Part shown: piece after piece, positions 1 through 8,107 of the stretch | How positions within the stretch are numbered: position 1 is the stretch's first letter | Layout: every line of letters starts with the position of its first letter | Source of the DNA: Chara braunii | Taxonomy: Eukaryota; Streptophyta; Charophyceae; Charales; Characeae | Assembly (NCBI GenBank): GCA_003427395.1 | Contig: BFEA01000158.1 | Span: forward strand, 2,030,112-2,053,884 | Direction: 5' to 3' | Length of the DNA stretch: 23,773 nucleotides | Program-made: the position numbers and the translations under genes | Notes under the pieces: model-generated | What the model was told of the DNA's origin: nothing | The model's input: only the letters and a program-made list of their open reading frames with translations | The model's database searches: none

Positions 1-321
1 TTTGAAACACAACACATGTCAGCGCTCCATTGCACAAAGTAGAAATGGAAGGGGAAAGAGGTTGACTTGGTGTCTAGCACATCCGAAGCAGAGAAGGAAG
101 GGAGTACAGGGTTGAATTGCAATGATCCGCTCAGATTCACACTCCAACCCACATGCACAATTGACAATTCACATGAAGATAAGATTCACACGGAGATCAG
201 AAGTGCAAGCACCAAATCCGCACAGCTCAAAAAACTTTACTGAATTATCATATTATACAACATTGAAGTTCAAGCATCCAGCACTCATCGGCACAGTAGT
301 CAACAATTGTTGTCGTACAAG

Positions 322-322
<1 letters not shown>
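1..322. other. No recognisable gene
   Basis: Mixed-composition DNA leading up to the CT microsatellite. I found no conserved coding motif on either strand, no RNA gene and no terminal repeat. An open frame here on the plus strand runs straight into the (CT)n tract as a Ser-Leu repeat and is therefore not credible as a gene. Confidence 0.6.

Positions 323-406
<84 letters not shown>
323..406. repeat. (CT)n dinucleotide microsatellite, about 42 units
   Basis: An uninterrupted CT run of about 84 bp. It opens Ser-Leu frames on one strand and Arg-Glu frames on the other, which are artefacts of the repeat. A second CT run sits at 12,441-12,495 beside the assembly gap. Confidence 0.98.
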
Positions 407-410
<4 letters not shown>

Positions 411-784
411 TCTCTCGTCTCTCTGACTTGTACCACTCTGCCTCACGCTCTAACCTAAGATCGTAACCCTGGATACATCTGCCGGACTTCTCCTTCGTCA
501 CCTGCAGCTATGACCGCCTTCCACGTCACCCCCTAACCACTAGCGCCGCCCCACAGGTGGCTCAGCGCTATGCTTAAGTCGTAATGTCGCACAAGTCGCC
601 AGCAGCGCTTCCGCAGTTTCATGAATGAACAGTGTGTCACACACTGCAATGTAGCAGCTAAAAGTACAACTGTCGGCCGGCCCTGGTCTGCTTCCGACCA
701 GTACCAGTCGCCCCACGGCCTCCTCGCTGCAAGAATTGTGTAGGTCAGGTAGGTTCCGGTCTTTCTTGGGACGCTGCTGCAAAA
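407..784. other. Unassigned sequence with one short palindrome
   Basis: No gene is supported. The only structure I see is a perfect inverted repeat at 630-646: arms CAGTGTGT and ACACACTG around a single central C. Minus-strand frames in this stretch show no known domain. Confidence 0.5.
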
Positions 785-1020
785 TTGGACTTCGGTACTG
801 GACTTTTCTTGTCGGATACCGGTTGGACTTTTACTGGTCTTGACCGTTCGGTACCGGGCCGACCTGTGACATTTCGACCGACCTGTGACATTTCGACCAT
901 CTACAGACCCTACCTGGGACTCCACCTACTGGGACAGGTTGGGACTGGGAGCATCCGGGACTGGTCCCAACTGGCACCGGGACAATTTGGGACCCTGGAA
1001 CCGGGACTTGGGGTGTCTGC
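785..1020. repeat. Field of short GGGAC / ACCGG motifs with a 19-bp tandem repeat
   Basis: A 19-bp unit (gacctgtgacatttcgacc) occurs twice in perfect tandem at 861-879 and 880-898. Downstream, GGGAC occurs seven times in the 92 bp from 916 to 1,007, with irregular spacing of 10-22 bp. The first part holds GGTACCGG- and ACCGG-type palindromes. Motif-dense GC stretches like this resemble the subterminal regions of DNA transposons, and a comparable TCCGGA-rich field marks both ends of the hAT-like element at 11,574-12,993. Here I found no matching terminal inverted repeat or target duplication, so the origin stays open. Confidence 0.55.
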
Positions 1021-1080
1021 AGCGTGAAATCCTTTCAGAACTATCAGTGCTTAAAAGAGTATTTTTTTCCCGAATCAGTG

Positions 1081-1255
1081 CCTAAAATTAGTTTCCCGAA
1101 CCGTGCTTCGAAGGGTGGAATTGTGAGGGGTAATCCAAGGAACTGAGAGAGGGATAGCTGTTCCAAAACTCATGTAAACATAGTGGCATAGTCAGAAGCC
1201 TAAAATTAGAAGGGTGGAATTGTGAGGCCTAAAATTAGTTTCCCAAACCGTGCTT
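1081..1255. repeat. Local duplication with swapped order of two blocks
   Basis: Block 1 (cctaaaattagtttccc followed by aaccgtgctt, 28 bp) is at 1,081-1,108 and again at 1,228-1,255 with one mismatch. Block 2 (gaagggtggaattgtgagg, 19 bp) is at 1,110-1,128 and again at 1,209-1,227. The order is 1-2 in the first pair and 2-1 in the second, so a simple tandem duplication does not explain it alone; three original copies with partial loss would. Confidence 0.85.
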
Positions 1256-1548
1256 AAACAAGAAAGGAAAGCAAACATAAGCGTGAAAAAGGCAGACGAA
1301 GGAAAGTGGCAAGAAGGTCTAAAGCAGGGAACGAAAGGAGGGAAAGGTAGGTCTTGACGTATTTTCTGTTCCCTGTTTTTTACCTTCTCCCTTCTGCTTT
1401 TTGCTTTGTTTTCTTCCTTTGTAGCGAGTTGAATGGCGTCGACATTGGACGTACAACGGAGATGGCCCGCGACCTTAATTCATGTGTAAGAACAGTGTTA
1501 TAGTGGCAGACGAGGCCATAGACTTTCCATAGGGGCCAGCACAAACTG
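1256..1548. other. No recognisable gene
   Basis: Purine-rich start, then mixed sequence up to a T tract at 1,549. A minus-strand open frame covers 1,380-1,703 (about 107 codons), but it contains the translated homopolymer tail of the following feature and no domain I recognise. Confidence 0.5.
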
Positions 1549-1625
1549 TTTTTTTTCCCCCCCCCAAAAACCCACTGCCCCCATCTATTCTGTGAGGCAA
1601 CAGTCCAGTTGCTTATCACCGGCAA
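1549..1625 (-). repeat. Possible decayed LINE/SINE 3' tail (copy E)
   Basis: On the plus strand a T8 then C9 tract (1,549-1,565) is followed within about 15 bp by ccatctattctgtgaggcaa. This resembles the tail signature seen at 2,895-2,947, 8,159-8,210, 21,379-21,416 and 22,281-22,330 (core tctatt then a G-rich stretch then gca). In minus-strand sense GCAAC-tggact-GTTGC can form a 5-bp hairpin at the place where the other copies form one. Similarity is partial and the T-then-C tract recalls the T-then-G tract of the copy at 22,239, so this is a likely but weak fifth member. Confidence 0.4.
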
Positions 1626-1710
1626 GCATGTTTGTACATCCAAAGAAGAGGGGGAGATCAGAGCAGAGAAGGAGAACGGTCTAACCCTTGTGGCCTTAGT
1701 CACCTAACAA

Positions 1711-1744
1711 GGGGGGGGCTGCAAAAGGGGGGGCCCACCCCCCC
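1711..1744. repeat. G/C homopolymer hairpin
   Basis: Eight Gs at 1,711-1,718, then seven Gs (1,727-1,733), ccca, and seven Cs (1,738-1,744), forming a perfect 7-bp hairpin with a 4-nt loop. This is low-complexity sequence; homopolymer lengths are also a common site of assembly error. Confidence 0.7.
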
Positions 1745-2080
1745 AAGCCATGGCCCTTCTCCGGGGGCCACTCTGCTGGCCGGGAGGCTTACTAGCAGCA
1801 CCCAGACACGCAGCAGGATGGCCCTCAGGGAGGCAGGGTGCGGGGACGCCTATCAAGACCCGCACCTCACTAAATCGTTGCTTTCCACCTTTGTCCACCT
1901 TACTCCTCTCTTCCCGTCCATCTTGTCCCTCATACCTTGGTCTTAGCTGACTCCGTGTCTCTTACTGTTTCTATGTCCCTTGCTCCCTGTCAGTCGCTGA
2001 TTCCTATCTCAGCATTATTATCCATCCTAAGGATAGTAGTATGATCATCCCAGCGCTTTCTAACCCGTATATCTTTTGAT
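1745..2080. other. No recognisable gene
   Basis: Mixed sequence without conserved coding motifs, becoming pyrimidine-rich. Overlapping short open frames on both strands show no domain. Confidence 0.5.
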
Positions 2081-2175
2081 GTCTTTTAATGTTCCTGTAC
2101 TCTTTTCTAATGCTTTTAATGCTTTTTATTGCTTTTAATTATTTTTAATGCTTTTTAAGGCTTTCCAATGTTTTC
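2081..2175. repeat. AT-rich imperfect tandem repeat, unit about 10 bp
   Basis: Repeated variants of cttttaatg (ttttaatg, tgcttttaatg, gctttttattg, cttttaatt and so on) run for about 95 bp, then give way to a C/T-rich stretch up to about 2,290. It may be a decayed A-rich tail on the minus strand, but no tail signature follows it directly. Confidence 0.65.
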
Positions 2176-2363
2176 ACCCCTCCCCCCACGCCTCCTCCCT
2201 ATCCGCCCTACCCTTCCCCTTTTCCTTTACCCCTACTCACCCTCCTCTAATCCCCTCCGCCCTACTCCTCACAGATGTTCACTGGCTCCAGTAGAGAATC
2301 ATAGATGTTCTTTGTAGTAAGATTCTGGAGCAGCACATCTTTCCTTTGCATTCTTTGTATCGG

Positions 2364-2800
2364 TCATTCCCATTCTCTCAGATCCCATGTCAGATCCCGC
2401 CCCCTGGATGCGATGCAAAAGGGTAAGTATTGTCTCTCCCCCCTGTTCCCTCCCTCACATACCGCCACCGTTTCGATTGTATTACTATCCATATTTTTCC
2501 GGGGGTTCCCTTCCCCCACTGCATCCTCCTGCATGGGTTCCCCCAGCCCCTCGTACCCCATGCTCACATGCCAACCGGTGACCTGTAGCCTTCCATGTAC
2601 CAGCACCTGCTCCACCCTACATAATCTCTCCGGTTTAGTGTCTCCCCGCATCCTCACCCATTCCCCCAGGGTGATCTCGTCCTTCCTCAGCAGTTCGATC
2701 CACCGGGTGGGGATTGCCTTCCGGAGTTCTCCCACCCTCTGTCTCCTCTTCATCCTGCCATGGAGGGATTCCAGCACCTTGTTATCCGAGCGCCAGTCCT
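2364..2800 (-). pseudogene. LINE ORF2 C-terminal fragment
   Basis: An open minus-strand stretch of about 137 codons (2,364-2,777), readable back to 2,800, contains RWIELLRKDEITLGEWVRM and a glycine-rich tail. There is no RT or nuclease motif in it. I place it as the far C-terminal region of a LINE ORF2 because it lies on the same strand and in the expected order after the LINE A segment ending LWDEEELMYG near 3,065, and it starts exactly where the T tract of the short insertion begins. This assignment is inference from order and style, not from a motif of known function. Confidence 0.45.
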
Positions 2801-3010
2801 TTTCTTTTTTTTTCTTTTTTTCTTTTTAACAAAACAACCCAGTAGATTGCTAGGGGTGCTGATAAAAGCAGACACCACTAGCAATCCCCGGGACGCTCCA
2901 TCTATTGGTGGGGAGCAGCACCTGCTGGAAATCGGGTCCAGCGTCCCTGAACATTTAATCTGTTTGATTTACGAAATGAATTTGTGATGGAGGCAGGCAT
3001 CACTACACAG
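2800..3010 (-). mobile_element. Short poly(A)-tailed insertion with structured 3' tail (copy A)
   Basis: The plus strand shows a T-rich tract (2,800-2,827), a 14-bp near-perfect stem-loop (2,845-2,885) and the shared tail signature (2,895-2,947). In minus-strand sense this is tail, stem-loop, poly(A). The signature folds as CTGGA-n7-TCCAG, CAG-GTG-CTG and CTCC-GGAG in a row, and is bracketed by a perfect 8-bp inverted repeat, GGGACGCT / AGCGTCCC (2,890-2,897 and 2,940-2,947). The body upstream of the tail is short, about 60-100 bp, and its limit is unclear. It could be a SINE or a strongly 5'-truncated LINE. I found no clear target duplication, so the right boundary is approximate. Confidence 0.6.
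2845..2885. repeat. 41-bp stem-loop next to the poly(A) tract
   Basis: Arms GATTGCTAGGGGTG and CACCACTAGCAATC pair with one mismatch (13 of 14); inside, CTG and CAG add three more pairs around ATAAAAG. It occurs only in the copy at 2,800-3,010; the other tails run almost straight from the signature into T-rich sequence. It might be a lineage-specific 3' extension or a tiny separate foldback insertion. Confidence 0.8.
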
Positions 3011-3039
3011 CACTCTGAGCTGCTTGCCTACCTGACAGC

Positions 3040-3930
3040 CTATGTCTGGCCTACCTTTGACATTCCATACATCAACTCCTCCTCATCCCATAGGTGGCCC
3101 ACCTTGTAAATGCCTTGTTCCACCCACTTCCATCCGTAGGCTCCCCACGGGCTGTCCCAGGGCAGGGGCTCACCGTTGGCGTCGCAGATGAACCAGTTTC
3201 TGAACGCCAACTGTTTGAACACTGCATCCGCAGTTTCAGGCAGGCAACACCTCACCTGTACTTTCTTCCACAGTGCCACCTTTGTTGATCATACCGTGTC
3301 CCTGTTGATGTGGTGAATCGCCTTGTTGTCCAGTAGACACGGATCCACTGTGTCCTCGGACACTTGCAATGCATAGGCAAGGTGGGCCCTAGCAACCCCT
3401 TGCCATGCAGCCCCCATTGTTCCTAGCAGGTGTGAGAGCAGTTGTCGTAGCTGCTAGGCAATAATCTGCAGTCGCGGTCGAGGAGCCCCAGGCCCCCAAA
3501 CCGTCACGGCTGGATGAGTTTGTTGAACTTTGTTCCATGCCACTCTGCATATAGAGTCATCCGCCTCTGCATCGTTGGCCCACAAGTGCGCACGCATTGC
3601 CTTCTTGATATATCTGAAGGTACGCCTTCCTGGCAAATGAACTGCACCCGCATACCCTAGGGTGGCAAGCACTGAGTTTTAATAACAAGGGCCTTCCCAA
3701 AGACTCCCATACTTCCCCTTGTACTCCATGTCCTCAGTCAACCCACTGCCCCAGTTGCTCTGAGCGCCATCAGTTCGACTCCGCCATAACTCTGCATTAA
3801 ATTGGCTCCCAAAAACACCATTCTCTCCTCATCCCCCACCGTTGGTACATCCCACCCTTTCGGCCGGTCTGTTCCCCAGGGGAGGATGGCCTTTAACTTG
3901 TGCCAATTGACCCACGCTCCCAAGTACTTA
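3040..3930 (-). pseudogene. LINE A ORF2: post-catalytic RT and C-terminal region
   Basis: Read from 3,930 down, the pieces are GAWVNWHKLKAI (the segment that follows the RT catalytic ADD in L1-type enzymes, compare INWGSKTQ in LINE B), then VHLPGRRTFRYIKKAMRAHLWAN...CRVAWNKVQQ (the RT thumb/connection 'W..K..G' style region), then LWKKVQVRCC...WVEQGIYKVGHLWDEEELMYG (C-terminal region). Several stops and frame changes separate the pieces (near 3,740, 3,670, 3,450 and 3,290). There is no catalytic YADD/FADD here: it has been lost with the RT core (junction near 3,920-3,945). The product cannot be functional. Confidence 0.7.
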
Positions 3931-4985
3931 CAGAAGACCTGGCCGCCTCCACCCTTTCAGCCCACCATTCATCATCCGTTTGCTCCCCCGCCGGACCACC
4001 ATTTAAATCCTCCAGTTTATGCACATATTCTTCCCCAGTTCGAGGGTGGGCGAAGTAGCTGCAACGCAGCTGGTTTAGCAAAGTCGCCTGCAGGTCCTGG
4101 GTCGTTGTCGCCACATATTCCAACAGCTCCTCCTGTGGGCACTCCTCTACCCGGCGCTCCCAGAATTGGGCAATCAGCGGCCTGAACTCTGCGCTCTTAG
4201 ACACCCATGCAGGGACCGCCTTCGGGGGCTGTCCCATCTCCAGTTTACCCACCGGATAAGTCACTATCACTGCCGAGTGGTCCAACACAACCATTGGACT
4301 AATCTGGACTTGCTCCACTGTGTCGTTTAGCGCCGCTGTCGCCCATATCAGTTCGATCCTGCTTCTCCTAGACACTGTTGCCCCAGAACGTGAAGCTGTT
4401 CTCTTGTGGGTACAAAGTCCTGTACGCATCCATGCACCTCAGACCTGTCATGTTGTTGACCAGTGCCAGCGAATCTGCATTCCAAATGCCTGGTCGTTGC
4501 TGCATCCAGCAGCGGGTCGGCAATGGAATTAAAATCCCCTGTTGTAATGATCTTTTCCACATCCGGCGCCAATGTCCGCAGCCTTTCCCACATCCGGCGC
4601 CAATGTCCGCAGCCTTTCCCACATCCTTTGCCATGTGCCGATCTCTGTCGGCCTTACACCGTGACCACCCCCCACACCTCCTTCCCCCACTGAAGGACCA
4701 ACCATGCCCACCGTCCCCTTGAATCGTAGTACCATTCTCTCACCTCTCCCCTGAAGTGGGGGGATACAAGGATACACCCTCCCTACACGCCCTGCGTCAG
4801 GGCCCATACCTGGTGTCCCTTCCACCATAACGCCGGGGTAGCTGTCTTACTCTCAGCGAGCTTGGTCTCCTGCAGGCAGACCACATCAATCTGCTCCGAC
4901 TTCACCTTCGCAGCCAGCTCTCTTCATTTGGGCAGTAAGGATCGAGCCCCCAGACCTCTGATATTCCATGTCATGATTCGCAGCC
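3930..4985 (-). pseudogene. LINE A ORF2: APE-type endonuclease and linker, broken
   Basis: In LINEs this domain nicks target DNA to prime reverse transcription. Minus-strand motifs in order: TWNIRGLG (about 4,955-4,975), VVCLQETK (about 4,862-4,885), KGHQVWA, GDFNSIADPLLDA (about 4,500-4,545), RIELIWATAAL (about 4,345), and LDHSAVIVTY (about 4,260), the expected N, E, D-N, R and D-H motif series. A linker with WERRVEECPQEELLEYV follows. Breaks: TGA at 4,924-4,926 (in the same frame on both sides), TAG at 4,783-4,785, a 31-bp tandem duplication at 4,559-4,620 that shifts frame, and a frame change near 4,380. The linker ends in WWAERVEAARS and then runs directly into post-RT sequence. Confidence 0.8.
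4559..4620. repeat. 31-bp perfect tandem duplication inside the endonuclease relic
   Basis: acatccggcgccaatgtccg plus 11 more bases occurs at 4,559-4,589 and again at 4,590-4,620 without mismatch. A third partial start (acatcc) follows. Because 31 is not a multiple of three, the second copy shifts the LINE reading frame just upstream of the GDFN motif. Perfect identity in an otherwise decayed gene implies a recent event, or an assembly artefact. Confidence 0.95.
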
Positions 4986-6124
4986 AATTGCACTGTCTAC
5001 CACCAGTCATGTTTACCGCCCCCCCCCTACCTATCCCCCTACCATGTCTAGGCTATGTCACTCGGCCCAACCTAGTGTCCCTTTTTACTTGTACTTGTGC
5101 TGGGGGGGTGTCACTTTCCCGTGATACCCTACAGGATAAGATATCCCTCCAACCCTTACTCCCCCCTTTCCCATGTCCCGGTTCCTTGTAAGAACTGCTT
5201 CTGCCCGACCTGCTCCTCCCGCGGTACATGGAAGTTTTGCGGGAGCACCGTGGGGCCAAAGGCCTCCGTAAAATTGACCCATTGCAAACTGCTTATCCTG
5301 AGTCTCAGACGGCCCGGCTTCTTGGGAATGACCTCCACGAAGTAGACAACGATTCCATATTGTTTCCCTTCCGACGTTCGCCGAATAAACCTCATCGCAA
5401 ATATCCTGGGCAGTGGCAAAACTTCATAGCTCAGCCCAGTCCGACGCCGCACTTTACCGAGGACATGCTGCTCATGTGGGAGTTTGTTGACACTAAAATT
5501 CAGCACCTCCCTCGGCCCATCCATCAACATTTGAATTCCTTGAGTTGTGCGCCACAGAATGATGCTGCTCTTTCCGTACCAGCTCGGTTAGCAGGTCTTG
5601 CTACTGTCCATCTCGGTGCTGACCATCCTCTACACTCCCAGCGGCTTGTGCCGATCGGTCCCCGAAGGTTGCTTTTCGCCGCTCAGGTTGCTGCTGCTGA
5701 GTCTCGTCTATTTCCTCAGCTGCTTGTACGGATTCAGCCCCTGAAATCTCTTCTTGTTGTCGAGATTGCTGCCCTTCTCATCTTGTTGATTCCCTAACGG
5801 AGCTCTCCCCAGATTGTTGTTCTTCTTCATGTTCCTCCCCACTCTCCGCCTCCCCCTTATACCTCTCCTCTTCCTCTTGCTCTCCCTTGTGCTGTGCCTC
5901 CGATTGCTCGGTCTCCAAGCCCTCTGTTCCCGGCGAGGTCAAGGTATCCTCCTCGTCTCGGCCCCCCACCTCTAGCAGGCCATAACTTGCATCCCTCGGT
6001 ATGGGGGAGGTCGAGGGGGATGGCAACATGTCCCTTCGGCCTCGTAACCAGTATCTTGGTCCCAGCCCCTTCCCTCCCATCAGGGACATTTTCCTCTCAC
6101 GTGTATTTTGCGATCTTGACCCCC

Positions 6125-6664
6125 GCTTTGAACGTTGTTGTCGGGCGTGCGTTTTCTTCGAGGATTCCACCGTGGTAGAGGAGTAGGTTGGGATCAGGAA
6201 ACACGCGGTCGATGATGATCCTCTAGGCGGTCCTGCCATCGTCTGTTTCCTCTTTCCTCTGCTACCTTTCGGCAGTGACCCCTGCTTATCCCGTTCCGTT
6301 CTGATCGGCGGGTCATACACCTACCAACCCTGAGTGCCTACTGTTCCCGAGCCCTCCGATACAGGTTTTGCACTACTCGCCCCCCCTTCACCCTTGCTTT
6401 GAACGTTGTTGTCGGGCGTGCGTTTTCTTCAAGGATTCCGTCGTGGCAGAGGAGTAGGTCGGGATCGGGAAGCACTCGGCCGATGATGATCCTCTAGGCG
6501 GTCCTACCGTCTTCCGTTTCCTCTTCCTCTGCTACCTTTTGGCAATGACCCCTTCTTATCCCGTTCCGTTATGATCAGCGGGTCGTACACCTGACGACCT
6601 TGACTGCCTACCGTTCCCTAGCCCTCCGATACTGGTTTTGCACTACTCGCCTCCCCTTCACCCA
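6125..6664. repeat. Tandem duplication, about 270 bp x 2, inside LINE A ORF1
   Basis: The segment starting gctttgaacgttgttgtcgg at 6,125 recurs from 6,396; unit 1 is 271 bp and unit 2 about 269 bp. By eye they are roughly 90% identical with a few small indels. Both encode on the minus strand a piece with YDP..I.TERDK.GSLPKGSRG and PTYSS, so a part of ORF1 was doubled. The divergence means the duplication is older than the 31-bp one in ORF2. The ends fall at a short shared string, cttcaccc. Confidence 0.93.
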
Positions 6665-7547
6665 TATCTTGCGTGGCCGGTCCATAGGTGCCCTTCTGTC
6701 CTCCGTCCTCGTGAACTGTTCCCATGCGACCTGTCCCTTCTCTCTTCTCGGTCTTTTCTCCCACAACAACCTCTCTCCCTCGACCTTCACCCTTTGACAT
6801 GTCCTTTCACATACTTCCCCCTATGGCTGTCCGTTCTACCTCCTCTGATCTCCTTTCACATTTAACCCCTCCATTCGCGGCCAGGCTACTCCCCAGCTTG
6901 ACCACTCCCCCCTCCTCTCCTTGTACAGTCGCCGCCCCTCACCCACCCTTCCCCCCCTCTACACCACTCTCTCCTCCCACCTGTCTCCCCTGCTGACTGC
7001 TACTCCCACCTTGCTCCCAAGCCTTCCATGTCTTGGCCTGTTGCTCCGTGGTTGTATCCCCCTTCCTTTTGGTCCGGGTTCGGTTGGTCCCTTCTCCTTT
7101 CCCATCTGCCTATTAACCCCTTCTACTTTGTTCCCCTCGACCGATTGCTATGCCTTCCCCATTTTAGGCTCCCTCTCTGCCTCCGACTGGCATTCCGCTT
7201 TTCGTTTACGTTCGCCCCCAAACAGCCAGCATGGCTCGTCTGTTTGCATGGGGTCATCCCCCCTTCCGTCCCACAGAACGTTCCGCCGGGCTCCCCCTCC
7301 CCGTCTCGCCCTTCTTCTATAGCCCGGTTCTACAGCTCTTGGTCTTGACGTCTCCCCCAGTTCCTGCACTCTCGCTTTCTCCTCTTCCATCAGCACTCCT
7401 GTCTATTTGCAGTTCCATCTCGTGCCATGCCTTCCGTTCCACACCAGGGTCTGACTGCAGTATCCGGTCCATTGCCGCTCTCGTCCCCCTGGCTTGCAAT
7501 TCTTGCAGCGTTTCTACACGCGTAAGGTAGCGGTCGTGTAGTCTGAG

Positions 7548-7574
7548 GTGGCCGTGTGTGAAGCAAATCTCGCA
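7548..7574 (-). other. Zinc-knuckle-like motif of LINE A ORF1
   Basis: Minus-strand CEICFTHGH gives C-x2-C-x4-H, the first three ligands of a CCHC knuckle; the expected fourth cysteine is not at x4 (the following residues are LRLHD, offering a histidine instead). A stop codon lies just upstream in the same frame. The motif lies where LINE ORF1/gag proteins carry their nucleic-acid-binding knuckle. Confidence 0.55.
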
Positions 7575-8107
7575 GAAAGGGGTCTAGCTGGTGATCACTC
7601 GGACCTCTTCAAAACTATATGGGCCAGTGGCCACGGCCACTGCGTTCTTCAACGGATTCTTCAACAAGTCGTCGATCACATACCTTGTATACTCACGTTC
7701 TTCCTCCTCAAAGGCCTGCTCATCGACTATAGAGTCGTTTAAGTACTCCAACCCTCCCATCCACTTTACCGCCAGGGGGGACTGTTTGTGGACCTTCACC
7801 CAAGGCCACCGTCGCCGCTCTACCACCTTTGTTGCCTACAGCTCTGATGGCTATTTCCATGGGGCAAGGCTTATGTCACCGCGTACCCCTGCCACCTGTA
7901 CCTCCTCAACTCGTCGCATGTTCATCAGCCAATCCCTTAGCTCCACGGTTGGCGCCACAAAATTGATGGTTGTGTCCCCCTCCATGTCCACCTCCCCTCG
8001 CCTTGGACCTCTTCCCAACATCCATGCTTCTTCCACCCTCCTAATCGGATCATGTTTGGTCTTGCGGAACCAACTACTCGAAGTGTCGGGTAACTTGCAT
8101 GCCATTG

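Larger units (their letters stand above)
2364..8107 (-). mobile_element. LINE A: decayed L1-type non-LTR retrotransposon, ORF1 and ORF2 relics
   Basis: Read on the minus strand from 8,107 down to about 2,364, the order is ORF1 (zinc-knuckle-like motif, acidic and serine-rich linker, C-terminal domain), then APE-type endonuclease, linker, post-RT region and C-terminal fragment. That is the standard two-ORF LINE order. The element is GC-rich (purine-rich on its coding strand) and carries many stops and frameshifts, so it is a dead copy. Its 5' end coincides with the poly(A) end of LINE B at 8,108, and coding-like sequence runs right up to that edge, which suggests LINE B inserted into its ORF1. 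Its own 3' end is not identified; it may lie below 2,364. A short tailed insertion at 2,800-3,010 interrupts it, unless that tail is its own 3' end and the piece at 2,364-2,800 is another, older LINE. Confidence 0.75.
5130..8107 (-). pseudogene. LINE A ORF1 relic: gag-like protein
   Basis: LINE ORF1 proteins bind element RNA as ribonucleoprotein. Minus-strand pieces from 8,107 down: a segment with VAPTVELRDWLMNMRRVEE (7,851-8,107); WPWVKVHKQSPLAVKWMGGL with an acidic helix (7,584-7,826), comparable in place to the DUF4283-like part of plant LINE ORF1; a zinc-knuckle-like CEICFTHGH (7,548-7,574); an arginine/glutamate-rich stretch; a duplicated basic and serine-rich part (6,125-6,664); an acidic E/Q/S-rich linker (5,778-6,070); and a C-terminal domain with FIRRTSEGKQYG and EAFGPTVLPQ (5,156-5,530). 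Frames change repeatedly, so this is a pseudogene. The start is lost at the LINE B junction. The domain names rest on order and weak motif likeness, except for the zinc-knuckle pattern. Confidence 0.6.

Noticed and set aside
122-501. Open frames over the CT microsatellite
   Set aside because: Ser-Leu and Arg-Glu runs from a dinucleotide repeat.
1380-1703. 107-codon minus-strand open frame
   Set aside because: Contains the translated G/A homopolymer tail; no known motif.
2693-2700. GTTCGATC (also at 4,351-4,358), resembling a tRNA/SINE B box
   Set aside because: Both lie within minus-strand LINE coding, with no matching A box or cloverleaf around them.
2305-2829. 174-codon plus-strand open frame
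   Set aside because: Antisense shadow of the LINE C-terminal fragment, ending in translated T tract (poly-Phe).
4555-4625. CRISPR-like repeat
   Set aside because: Two abutting 31-bp units without spacers, in a eukaryotic retroelement: a plain tandem duplication.
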